From positions 636,974-700,973 of the forward strand of contig CAVUYY010000008.1 in NCBI GenBank assembly GCA_963745775.1: a DNA stretch of 64,000 bases. Reading direction: 5' to 3'. The translations under genes were made by a program, and so were the position numbers. Positions 34,660 through 42,597 of the stretch are shown piece by piece (positions within the stretch are counted from its first letter, which is position 1; each line of letters starts with the position of its first letter). The DNA is from Gaiellasilicea sp963745775. Lineage in GTDB: Bacteria; Actinomycetota; Thermoleophilia; Gaiellales; Gaiellaceae. The notes below the pieces were generated by a model. It was not told the DNA's origin. It did not search any database and was given only the letters and a program-made list of their open reading frames with translations.

Positions 34660-35293
34660 GTGCTGACCGACCGCCAACAGGAGATCTGGGGATTCCTGGT
34701 CGAGTACGTCGACCGCCACGGCTACCCGCCCACCGTGCGCGAGATCGGTGAGGCGGTCGGTCTCGCCTCGCCGTCGACCGTCCATGCCCATCTCGCGAAC
34801 CTGGAACGAGCGGGCCTGCTGAAGCGCGATCCCTCGAAGCCCCGCGCGCTCGATCTGATCGGTCACCGCCGCGAGTCACGCGCCGACGAGCCGATCCGGG
34901 AGGGCAGAGCTCCGACGACTGCCGCTCCTCGGCCAGATCGCGGCCGGCAGCCCGCTCCTCGCAGACCAGAACATCGAGGACGAGTTGGCCGTGCCCGAGC
35001 CGCTCGGCAGGAACGCCGACTTCCTGCTCCGCGTCACGGGCGAGTCGATGGTGAACGCCGGCATCCTCGACGGCGACATCCTCGTCGTCCAGCGCACTCA
35101 GGACGCACGCAACGGCGAGATCGTGGTCGCGCTCGCGGGCGACGACGAGACTGCCGACGAGGCGACCGTGAAGACCTTCTACCGGGAAGCCGGCCGGATC
35201 CGGCTCCAGCCCGAGAACGACGCGCTCGAGCCGATCTACGCGAACCATGTCGAGATCCTCGGCCGCGTCACAGGAGTCTTCCGGAGCCTCTGA
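34660..35293 (+). CDS. lexA: SOS repressor LexA
   Basis: About 210 residues from a GTG after GAGGAG. The N-terminal winged helix reads LTDRQQEIWGFLVEYVDRHG, YPPTVREIGEAVGLASPSTV and HAHLANLERAGLLKRD. A frame change near 34910 separates it from the S24 peptidase domain: cleavage site in GQIAAGSPLL (Ala-Gly), catalytic Ser in VTGESMVNAGILDGD and catalytic Lys in EATVKTFYREAGRIRLQP. RecA-stimulated self-cleavage would release the SOS regulon. A perfect SOS box overlaps its promoter. The next gene starts within its stop codon (TGATG). Confidence 0.93.
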
Positions 35294-35499
35294 TGGAGCT
35301 CGCGTTCCTCAACCGCACGCTCGATCAGGAGCTCGCCGCGCTGATCCGTGGGGCGAGCCTCGAGTGCCTCTGCTGCGGCGAGTTCGTCCTCCACGGTCGT
35401 GGCGGGGTGATCGCCTGCCCCGAGTGCGGCTTCCTGCTTCAGCGGGAGGCGGAGGTCCTCGCAACTGCGCCCGGACAGGAGAGCCGATCGGCCGGATAG
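35293..35499 (+). CDS. Small zinc-ribbon-like protein coupled to lexA
   Basis: The product is 68 residues. The ATG shares one base with the lexA stop codon, so translation is coupled and the gene should share SOS control. Sequence: MELAFLNRTLDQELAALIRG followed by two cysteine knuckles, LECLCCGEFV and IACPECGFLL, spaced 20 residues apart, a plausible structural zinc ribbon. The N-terminal helix (LNRTLDQELAALIRGASLEC) may mediate binding. I know no characterised homologue. Possibilities include an adaptor or a DNA-damage-induced regulator; both are guesses. Confidence 0.7.
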   Translation: MELAFLNRTLDQELAALIRGASLECLCCGEFVLHGRGGVIACPECGFLLQREAEVLATAPGQESRSAG

Positions 35500-35504
35500 C
35501 AGTC

Positions 35505-36270
35505 GTGGCCGCCGCGCTCGCGCTGCTCGCAGTCTCGACCGGTTGCGGCGGTGACGGGGAGAGCACCGGGAGCAACACCTCGACCCTCGCCGCACCTGCC
35601 GACTGCCCTCGAGGGCGCGGTCGCGCGGCTTCGTGAGGAGGGGACGTTTCGCTTCGAAGCGTCGTTCACCCGCACGAAGGAGACGGCGCCGGACGACGTC
35701 GAGGAGTACGCCACCTCCGAGGGAGCGGTCGACCTTGGCCCGGGGCGATCGCGAGCCTCGTTCGAGCTTGCGCCGCTCTTCCCCGGTCGCGAGAACGATC
35801 CTCCCCTCGACGAGCCGGTCGAGCTGCGGTGGGACGACGAGACCCTGATCGTGATCGTCCAAGGCCGCTCCCGCGAGCTCACTCGCAAGCGCGCCCGCGC
35901 ATCAGGCGGCCTGCTCGGCCGGTATCCCGACGAGGTCGACGCGCTCGACGACCTGCTCGCCGACGCAGTCGAGCCACGACTACTCGGCACCGAGGACGGG
36001 CTCGCGCACTACGCCTTCGCGGTCGATCCGCAGAAGGCCGCAGACCGCGGGTTTCCGGCGGAGCTCAGCGAGGCGCTCGAGCAAGCGACCGGCGGCTCGC
36101 GAGCCGAGCTCGAGACGTGGATCGGAGCAGACGGTCTGCCGCACCGCCTCGACTACGTCGTCCGACTCGAGCCCGTGCGGAATGCCGGCAAGCTTGTCCT
36201 TCCGGCGCGCACGATCCGCGTCACGTACGTGCTGAGCGCGTTCGGGGAGCCGGTCGAGCTGACGGATTAG
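35505..36270 (+). CDS. LppX/LprAFG-like lipoprotein
   Basis: The signal sequence VAAALALLAVSTGCGG has a good lipobox (STGC). A frame change near 35605 leads to ALEGAVARLREEGTFRFEAS, then a beta-rich body (EEYATSEGAVDLGPGRSRAS; VELRWDDETLIVIVQGRSRE), a hydrophilic insertion and a closing half with GGSRAELETWIGADGLPHRL and VRLEPV. The arrangement resembles actinobacterial LppX/LprG lipoproteins, half-barrel carriers of lipids, but identity by eye is low. A GTG at 35505 is taken as start; the region upstream overlaps the previous gene's end closely. rnpB follows 20 bp after the stop. Confidence 0.6.
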
Positions 36271-36277
36271 ACGGCGC

Positions 36278-36283
36278 TACAAT
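36278..36283 (+). promoter_or_regulatory. -10 box of rnpB
   Basis: TACAAT lies 6 nt before the predicted 5' end of RNase P RNA. Confidence 0.65.
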
Positions 36284-36289
36284 CGAACC

Positions 36290-36636
<347 letters not shown>

Positions 36637-36641
36637 TAAGG

Positions 36642-36668
36642 AAACCCCTGCAAAAGCAGGGGTTTCTA
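36642..36668 (+). terminator. Intrinsic terminator of rnpB
   Basis: AAACCCCTGC, loop AAAA, GCAGGGGTTT, then CTATTTG: a 10-bp stem with a partial T tract. Confidence 0.85.
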
Positions 36669-36676
36669 TTTGAGCG

Positions 36677-36696
36677 TGCATCACCGGTACATCACG
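36677..36696. repeat. 20-bp direct repeat, left copy
   Basis: TGCATCACCGGTACATCACG matches the copy at 44068-44087 at 19 of 20 positions. Internally it is two NCATCAC units 11 bp apart. A second shared block TCGCGCACGNGTCG lies about 60-75 bp further right at both ends. The two copies bracket the accessory island. Confidence 0.6.
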
Positions 36697-36768
36697 CGAT
36701 TCGGTAATGGCGTTCGCTCGGGCTCGAAAACAAGCAGCTGCATCCACCGATCGCGCACGTGTCGAAAG

Positions 36769-39700
36769 CTACGTCGCTACGAGGACGGCGCGAAGAAGCG
36801 TCCGCGCCTCGCGAAGATCGGGCGAGTCGGCGTGGGTGGGAAAGCGGTCGCAGAGATCGGCGAGCAGCTTGAAGTCCGCCTCCGCGGACGAGCTGCCCAC
36901 GAGCGCGAGTCCGGCGCGCAGCGCCAGTGCCCAGGATCCCTGCGCGCACGCTAGCGCGACCGCGTCGAGCAAGAGCTGTCTCGCATTCTTGTCTCTCCCC
37001 TCGAGCGCGAGCCAGCGAGCCTCGACGCGTCGCAGCTCGGGTGTCCCGAAGTACGGCCCGATTCGGGCCGAGAGGGTGCGCATCTCCTCGAGCACCGGTC
37101 GCGCGCTTTCCGGCCGATCGCAGCCGATATATGCCTCGACGAGGTACGCGGCTGTCACGGCGGCATAGACGCGGGCGACTCCTTGCAGCTGCGTGGCGAG
37201 GGCGTGCTCGAGCTCGGCCGCGCCTTCTTCGTGATGCCCGTACGACGAGAGCGCCCACCCACGTGCGTTCCGCGCGAGGGAGAAGAAGTAGGGGGCGTCG
37301 ACCTCGGCTTCGAACGCGAGGGCGCGATCTGCCTGACGGAGCGCGGCCTCGGCGTCGCCGCTGATCTGAAGAGCCCAGGCAGCGAGCGATTCGGCGTGGG
37401 CGCGCGTGAAGGAATGCTCGAGCGCGTCGCTGAGATGGATCGCCTCGTCAGCTCGATCGCGAGCGCGTCGGCCGTCGCCGCGAGCGGCGAGGGCAAGAGC
37501 GAGGCCAGCGAGCCCACAGACGCCTGGATCGTGGTTGCCGTACCGGAAGGCCATCTCATGGTGAGCATCGGGGCGATAGATTGCGAGCCCCTTCTCCGCT
37601 GCCGCGACTGCGTCGTCGATCTGGCCGCGCGTGAATGCCTCCGCCCAGCTCGCATGCAGCGCTTGGAGAGTCAGCGCATCGTCGTTCGCGGCGGAGGAGA
37701 TCTCGAACATCCGCCTCACGGTGCCGCTCGAACGGTCGAAGTCTCCCTGCGCCGAGTGGAGGAGCCAGAGACCGAACAGCATTGGAAGCTGCTCGCGCTT
37801 GGGCGCGGTTGCATGAATCCGCTCCGTGGCGCGGGCGTAGGCGTCTTCGACTTCAGGCGCACCGAATCCGCGCGACGCCGCGAGCGCGACTGCCAGCTGA
37901 AGCTGCAGCTCGGCTTCGGTTCCGTCCCGCTCGGGAGTCCGCGGAAGCTCGCTCAGCAGCGCGAGCGCATGCGCGAACTGCGCCACGGCCGATTCGTTCG
38001 CCGACAGGCGGATCGCGCGAAGGCCCGAACGGTGGAGGTACGGAACCGCGCGTTCGGCGAGCCCGGCGCTCTCGAGGTGATGGGCCAGGGCGAGGTCGAG
38101 GATGTCGCTTCCGTCGGGACATAACGCCTCGAGCGCTGACGCGACGCGCTCGTGCAAGTACGGCCGCTGAACCTCGTCGAGGTGCTCGTAGAGGAAGCGC
38201 TGGTACAGCCCGTGGCGGAAGCGATAGCGCAACACGCGCCTACCTGCAATTCGCTGCGTCCCGATCGCCCGAACGACGTGGTGCCGCGCCGTCGCATCGC
38301 CACTCAGCCGGTCTACGGCGTCGTCCACGCCGACGCCCAGCACCGTGGCGACCACGTCGGCCGTGAACTCCTCGCCCTCTACGCTTCCGATCCGAAGCGA
38401 GTCGAGTGTCGGCAGGTCAATGCGCGAGAACTTCTCCGCTAGCAGGCCTTCGATGCGTGCCGGCCACCTGTCCCATGCCACGTTCGCGGCATCGCGCCAA
38501 CGTCCCGCTTCGTCACGCTGAAGGCTGCCGCTCGCCTTCAGCTCTCGAACGAGCTCCACGGCGAAGAGCGCGTGCCCGCCTGAGCGCTCGGTCAGCTCCG
38601 AACGGAGATGATCTCCAATTCGGTTCGGCTCGCGGTCGATCAGCGCATCGACGAACACTCGCGCTTCCGCGGCGGCAGCCTGATCGATGTCCAGAACGAC
38701 GTCGCCGCGGTGGCGACTTGCCAGGTGCACGAGACCCGCGACATCGTTCCCGCCGCCGTCAGCCACATCCTCGGTGCGGAACGCCGCAGCGACGATGAGG
38801 CAAGCGCCCGCGCGATGGTCAACGAGCTCTGCGAGCAGATCGAGCGTCAAAGGATCGGCCCACTGCAGATCGTCCAGCAGGAGGAGCAGCGGGCGGCGCC
38901 GCGAGACCCGATCGAGCACGAGCAGGCACTCGTCGCGAATGCGTCCTGCCGGCAGTGCTTCCTCGGAACCGGCACGCGCGCCGATCGCTACGGCTTCTTC
39001 GACCCGCCGCGCCAGCTCGGGCGCCGACGCACGAGCTCGTGCCACGACCTCGAACGCCGGGACGACGGTCTCGACCAGATTGGGAGCGTGCTCCAGCATG
39101 ACCGCGAGAGCATCCGGCGATGCCGCCCACAACCGCCTGCCCTGATCCAAACCGTGCGTGCCGGTCGCCAGCGCTTCGTGCAGATCCCCGACCAGCATGC
39201 CCATGACCCGGCGAAACGGCGCGAAAGCGTCAGCTGCGCCCGTTGCAGCACGGCATTGCCCGGCGACGACCAGGAGTCTCGACGCCGCATGCTCGGCGCG
39301 GCGGGCGAACTCGGCAAGCAGGGCCGTCTTCCCGGAGCCCGCCTCGCCCTTAATGAAGACGATCTCACTTCGCCCGCCACTGGCCCGACCAAAGCGGTCG
39401 AGCAGGAACGCCAGCGAGTTCTCGCGTCCGACGAACGGCCCGGGATCCGCCGGTTCGAACAATCTCGCCCCATGGGGGGCCGCCGGCACAGCCGGGACGC
39501 GAGCCCCGTCGGCGTGCCGTCCTTCGAGCTCGAGGTCGGGGTCGTGCGTCAGGATCTTGCGCTCGAGTCGCTGAAGTTCCAGGCCGGGGTCGAGGCCGAG
39601 CCCCTCGCGGAGAAGCGTGCGGACCGCGCGGTAGGCTCCGAGCGCTTCGGCCTGCCTTCCCGACCGGTAGAGCGCAAGCATCAATTGCCCATGGAACCGC

Positions 39701-40266
39701 TCGCGGTACGGGTGCTTCTCTGCCAGCGTCGCGAGCTCGGCCACCTGGTCGATGTGGCGACCGAGGGCCAAATCCGCCGCCACACGTTCCTCGAGCGCAA
39801 CCAGGCGGAGCTCTTCCGCGCGTCGCGCCTCGCTCTGGACCCACTCCTCGCCAGCGAGGTCCGCGAGCAGCGGACCTCGCCAGAGCGCCAGCGCGGACGC
39901 GAGAACCGCGGCAGCGGCCGCCGCATCGCCCGCTGCGAGCATGGCGGCACCGTACCGCGCGCCACGCTCGAACCGATCGATGTCGATGCGGTCCGGATCG
40001 ACCACCAGCTCATAGCCGGCCCTCCGCGTGAGCAGCGGCTCGGGGCCGAGCGCCTTGCGGAGCTTGGCGACGTAGACGCGGAGTTCCGCCGCCACGGCCT
40101 TCGGCGGCTGCTCCCCCCAGAGCTCATCGACGAGCCGCTCGCGAGACACTGTCTCTCCGCAGTTCAGGAGGAGATACGCGAGCAGCGCGCGGGGCTTCAC
40201 GCCCCCCAACGGGACCTCGCGGCCCCCCGCGAAAACCTTGAGTGGGCCGAGAATGCGGAACTCCAA
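36769..40266 (-). CDS. Giant AfsR/SARP-type transcriptional regulator with AAA and TPR domains
   Basis: The product is 1165 residues, uninterrupted. Order: an OmpR-type winged helix (1-95, MEFRILGPLKVFAGGREVPL); bacterial transcriptional activation domain BTAD (98-245); AAA/STAND ATPase (about 275-620) with Walker A GEAGSGKT (307-314) and Walker B LLLLLDDLQWADP; then TPR-like helical repeats to the C-terminus (about 690-1165). Such regulators bind direct heptamer repeats spaced 11 bp apart and recruit RNA polymerase, with ATP as switch. The start is a TTG because upstream frames hit a stop quickly. It is divergent from the secreted-protein genes, so it probably controls them. Reading frame integrity contrasts with the rest of the window. 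Confidence 0.92.
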   Translation of the reverse strand: MEFRILGPLKVFAGGREVPLGGVKPRALLAYLLLNCGETVSRERLVDELWGEQPPKAVAAELRVYVAKLRKALGPEPLLTRRAGYELVVDPDRIDIDRFERGARYGAAMLAAGDAAAAAAVLASALALWRGPLLADLAGEEWVQSEARRAEELRLVALEERVAADLALGRHIDQVAELATLAEKHPYRERFHGQLMLALYRSGRQAEALGAYRAVRTLLREGLGLDPGLELQRLERKILTHDPDLELEGRHADGARVPAVPAAPHGARLFEPADPGPFVGRENSLAFLLDRFGRASGGRSEIVFIKGEAGSGKTALLAEFARRAEHAASRLLVVAGQCRAATGAADAFAPFRRVMGMLVGDLHEALATGTHGLDQGRRLWAASPDALAVMLEHAPNLVETVVPAFEVVARARASAPELARRVEEAVAIGARAGSEEALPAGRIRDECLLVLDRVSRRRPLLLLLDDLQWADPLTLDLLAELVDHRAGACLIVAAAFRTEDVADGGGNDVAGLVHLASRHRGDVVLDIDQAAAAEARVFVDALIDREPNRIGDHLRSELTERSGGHALFAVELVRELKASGSLQRDEAGRWRDAANVAWDRWPARIEGLLAEKFSRIDLPTLDSLRIGSVEGEEFTADVVATVLGVGVDDAVDRLSGDATARHHVVRAIGTQRIAGRRVLRYRFRHGLYQRFLYEHLDEVQRPYLHERVASALEALCPDGSDILDLALAHHLESAGLAERAVPYLHRSGLRAIRLSANESAVAQFAHALALLSELPRTPERDGTEAELQLQLAVALAASRGFGAPEVEDAYARATERIHATAPKREQLPMLFGLWLLHSAQGDFDRSSGTVRRMFEISSAANDDALTLQALHASWAEAFTRGQIDDAVAAAEKGLAIYRPDAHHEMAFRYGNHDPGVCGLAGLALALAARGDGRRARDRADEAIHLSDALEHSFTRAHAESLAAWALQISGDAEAALRQADRALAFEAEVDAPYFFSLARNARGWALSSYGHHEEGAAELEHALATQLQGVARVYAAVTAAYLVEAYIGCDRPESARPVLEEMRTLSARIGPYFGTPELRRVEARWLALEGRDKNARQLLLDAVALACAQGSWALALRAGLALVGSSSAEADFKLLADLCDRFPTHADSPDLREARTLLRAVLVAT

Positions 40267-40339
40267 CCCCTGGTCGTCCGTCGCCAGACGGTATCAGCGT
40301 TTGCGCGGAATTTGCACCCCCACCAGATACTCGGTCGAA

Positions 40340-40375
40340 CGTCGTTCAGGCAAGAAGCGTCGTTCAGGCAAGAAG
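40340..40375 (+). repeat. 18-bp perfect tandem duplication
   Basis: CGTCGTTCAGGCAAGAAG occurs twice without a gap (40340-40357, 40358-40375). The second copy leads into the ribosome binding site of the first secreted-protein gene. Confidence 0.85.
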
Positions 40376-40386
40376 GGGGGACCACC

Positions 40387-40869
40387 GTGCAGCACGCTCA
40401 CCGAGTGACGCTCGCCGCCTTTATCGCGGCACTTGCCCTTGCCGGCCTGGCAGGGCCGGCCGCGAGGGCCGGCACGGCGAAAGACTTGTCAAACGCTCCG
40501 ACAACCAGCGCGCCGATCGCCTATAGCGACCTTTATCTCAAGCTGATCGCCGCGTTTCCGTCGGGCTGGGTCCTGGACTCGTGCCGCGCCAAGCTCGAGG
40601 TGACTGGCCGAACCGGCGTTTGCTCGGACATCCTGCAGCTCGAGTACTTCTATCCCGACGGGACCCTCGGACCACGGCCCTGGTCGGCCGACCCGTCGTC
40701 GCCGACCGGGTGGTCGGTCGAGCCCGATCCATGCGCCTCGCTGACCGAGGACGAGTACGCCCTCTGGCTCGGTTACGACGCGTTCGTCAACGGCTATGCG
40801 GACGCTGGGCCGGAGCTGACGGACGAGCAGATCGGACTGTATGGCTACTGCTGGCCGGTGGGCTTCTGA
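40387..40869 (+). CDS. Secreted four-cysteine protein, paralogue A
   Basis: The product is 160 residues. The GTG follows AAGGGGGG. A signal peptide (VTLAAFIAALALAGLAGPAA, cleavage after ARA) precedes a mature domain of about 130 residues: IAYSDLYLKLIAAFPSGWVL, DSC, GVCSDILQLEYFYPDGTLG, WSADPSSPTGWSVEPDPC and, at the end, LTDEQIGLYGYCWPVGF. All four mature cysteines align with those of the paralogue at 42040, so two disulfides are likely. I recognise no family and see no catalytic motif. It is the first gene of the run opposite the SARP regulator. Confidence 0.8.
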   Translation: MQHAHRVTLAAFIAALALAGLAGPAARAGTAKDLSNAPTTSAPIAYSDLYLKLIAAFPSGWVLDSCRAKLEVTGRTGVCSDILQLEYFYPDGTLGPRPWSADPSSPTGWSVEPDPCASLTEDEYALWLGYDAFVNGYADAGPELTDEQIGLYGYCWPVGF

Positions 40870-40919
40870 GGTCGCCCCCCAGATGAGTGTCTTCACCAGG
40901 TCGACCGAAAGGAGCTGAG

Positions 40920-41972
40920 ATGAAGGTGCGTGTAACAGTGGCTGCGTCGGTCGTCGGGATCATGATGCTGCTCGCCATTGGGCAGCCCGCGAAGGCGGGA
41001 TTTCCCGGCACGAACGGGTTCATCGCCTACGTCAGCGACGGCAAGCCGGCGATCGTGAACGACGACATCTACGTGACAAACGAGAACGGAACGAGCGATC
41101 TGCACCTCCGGCTCACGAGCAATCCTGCGCTCGACCAACAGCCGGCGGTGTCGCCGAACGGCAAGGAGATCGTGTTTTTCAGCCAGCGGCTTCACGGCGA
41201 TCCTGCGATGCCCCAGGGCGACAGCGAGCTCTACGTCATGGACGCCGCCGATGACGACGGTGACGGGGAAGGTGACAACCTGCGTCGGTTGACCGATAAC
41301 GCGGCAAGCGATTTCTCGCCGACGTGGTCGCCCGATGGGAAGAGGATCGCTTTCGTCAGCAACCGCGACGGCAACTTTGAGATCTACGTCATGGACGCCG
41401 ACGTCTGCGACGCATCGGCGCTTCCCGCGCCCGATTGCCCGGACGCCGAGGTAACCCGGCTGACAAATCATCCGGCAGCTGACCAGTTCCCGGCCTTCTC
41501 CCCCGACGGAACCATGATCGCCTTCCAGAGCGCCCGTAACGGCAATCAGGAGATCTACGTCATGAACGCCGACGGCACCGGAACACCCACAAACCTCAGC
41601 AACAACCCAGGGCTCGACTCCGTGCCCGACTTCTCCCCCGACGGGACGAAGCTCACGTTCGGGAGCAACCGGGACGGCGGCGACGTCGACGTCTGGATGA
41701 TGAACGCGGACGGATCGAATCCTGTCAACCTCACCCCCACCCTCACTACGACCAATGACCGCTGGTCGGTCTGGTCCCCGGCGGGCGACAAGATCGTGTT
41801 CTGGTCGGGAATCGGCAACGGGCTCGGCACCGACGCAGAGATCTACACCGTGACCGTGACCGGCGAGGCCTTCGGCACGCTCGTGAACCTCACTAACAAC
41901 CAAGCAGGTGAAGCCTTCCCCGACTGGGGTCCCGCACGACCTCCTCAACGACCACCAGTCGCGGCTGGCTGA
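40920..41972 (+). CDS. Secreted TolB-like beta-propeller (PD40 repeats)
   Basis: The product is 350 residues. The ATG follows AAAGGAGCTGAG, a ribosome binding site nearly identical to that of the beta-helix gene. A signal peptide (VTVAASVVGIMMLLAIGQPA) leads to repeats of the WD40-like PD40 type: QPAVSPNGKEIVFFSQRL, SPTWSPDGKRIAFVSNRDGN, FPAFSPDGTMIAFQSARNGN, VPDFSPDGTKLTFGSNRDGG and WSVWSPAGDKIVFWSG. Each is followed by an EIYVMDAD-type strand. This predicts a six-bladed propeller like that of TolB or DPP-IV-type proteins, without a peptidase domain. It is probably a binding scaffold in the exported set. Confidence 0.85.
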   Translation: MKVRVTVAASVVGIMMLLAIGQPAKAGFPGTNGFIAYVSDGKPAIVNDDIYVTNENGTSDLHLRLTSNPALDQQPAVSPNGKEIVFFSQRLHGDPAMPQGDSELYVMDAADDDGDGEGDNLRRLTDNAASDFSPTWSPDGKRIAFVSNRDGNFEIYVMDADVCDASALPAPDCPDAEVTRLTNHPAADQFPAFSPDGTMIAFQSARNGNQEIYVMNADGTGTPTNLSNNPGLDSVPDFSPDGTKLTFGSNRDGGDVDVWMMNADGSNPVNLTPTLTTTNDRWSVWSPAGDKIVFWSGIGNGLGTDAEIYTVTVTGEAFGTLVNLTNNQAGEAFPDWGPARPPQRPPVAAG

Positions 41973-42039
41973 AGGGTTAGACACTAATCGTTGCAAGTGA
42001 CACAATTCCGACGACGACGCTGCGGCAGATGGAGGGGTC

Positions 42040-42495
42040 ATGAAAGTGAGACGCATTGCTGCAGTGGCGACCGCCGTCGTTTCCCTGGCGATGGCGGCCG
42101 GCGCGCCAACCGCCTCCGCAGGGCCGATTGTCTACAGCCCCACCTACCTCGAATACCTCCAGTTGTTCCCAAGGGGGTGGGCACTCAGCTACTGCGACTT
42201 CATGGTCACCGTCAGCCTCAGCAGAGGCGGCGCCGGCGGATTCTGCAGCGACATCATCGACCCCTACTCCTTCTACCCCGACGGCACGCACGGCTACGAC
42301 GCGTGGATCATCGACTCCTCGTCGCCCGTCGGATGGTCGCTGTACCGACCTTGTGACGGCGTACCGCCGTTCGCCGAGGAGCTCTGGTACGCGTACGTCG
42401 ACGGCACGAATTATCCGGAGTGGGGCATCGAGGTACCCCCACTCACGGACGCTCAGGTCGAGTGCGGGATCTACCGGTGGGGCTGGTGGTTCTGA
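42040..42495 (+). CDS. Secreted four-cysteine protein, paralogue B
   Basis: The product is 151 residues from an ATG after ATGGAGGGGTC. The signal peptide is VATAVVSLAMAAGAPTASA. The mature domain parallels paralogue A: IVYSPTYLEYLQLFPRGWAL, SYC, GFCSDIIDPYSFYPDGTHG, WIIDSSSPVGWSLYRPC, and LTDAQVECGIYRWGWWF at the end. Shared signature: FP-x-GW-x-L-x2-C, CSDI, FYPDGT, D-x-SSP-x-GWS, PC, LTD-x-Q. The order of blocks and the four cysteines are conserved while much of the rest differs, so the two are old duplicates. No known domain is apparent. Confidence 0.8.
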   Translation: MKVRRIAAVATAVVSLAMAAGAPTASAGPIVYSPTYLEYLQLFPRGWALSYCDFMVTVSLSRGGAGGFCSDIIDPYSFYPDGTHGYDAWIIDSSSPVGWSLYRPCDGVPPFAEELWYAYVDGTNYPEWGIEVPPLTDAQVECGIYRWGWWF

Positions 42496-42597
42496 GAAAT
42501 CTGCGCGGCGTACCGCTGGTGCGCTGGTCGTCCTAACAGCGACACGGCAGAGAGATCGATAGGTGCTGCGGCGATCACACAAGCCAAAGGAGCCGAG

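Noticed and set aside
40337..40347. GAACGTCGTTC as a second LexA box
   Set aside because: The spacer between GAAC and GTTC is 3 nt, not 4 as in the actinobacterial SOS box, and it is part of the tandem repeat unit.
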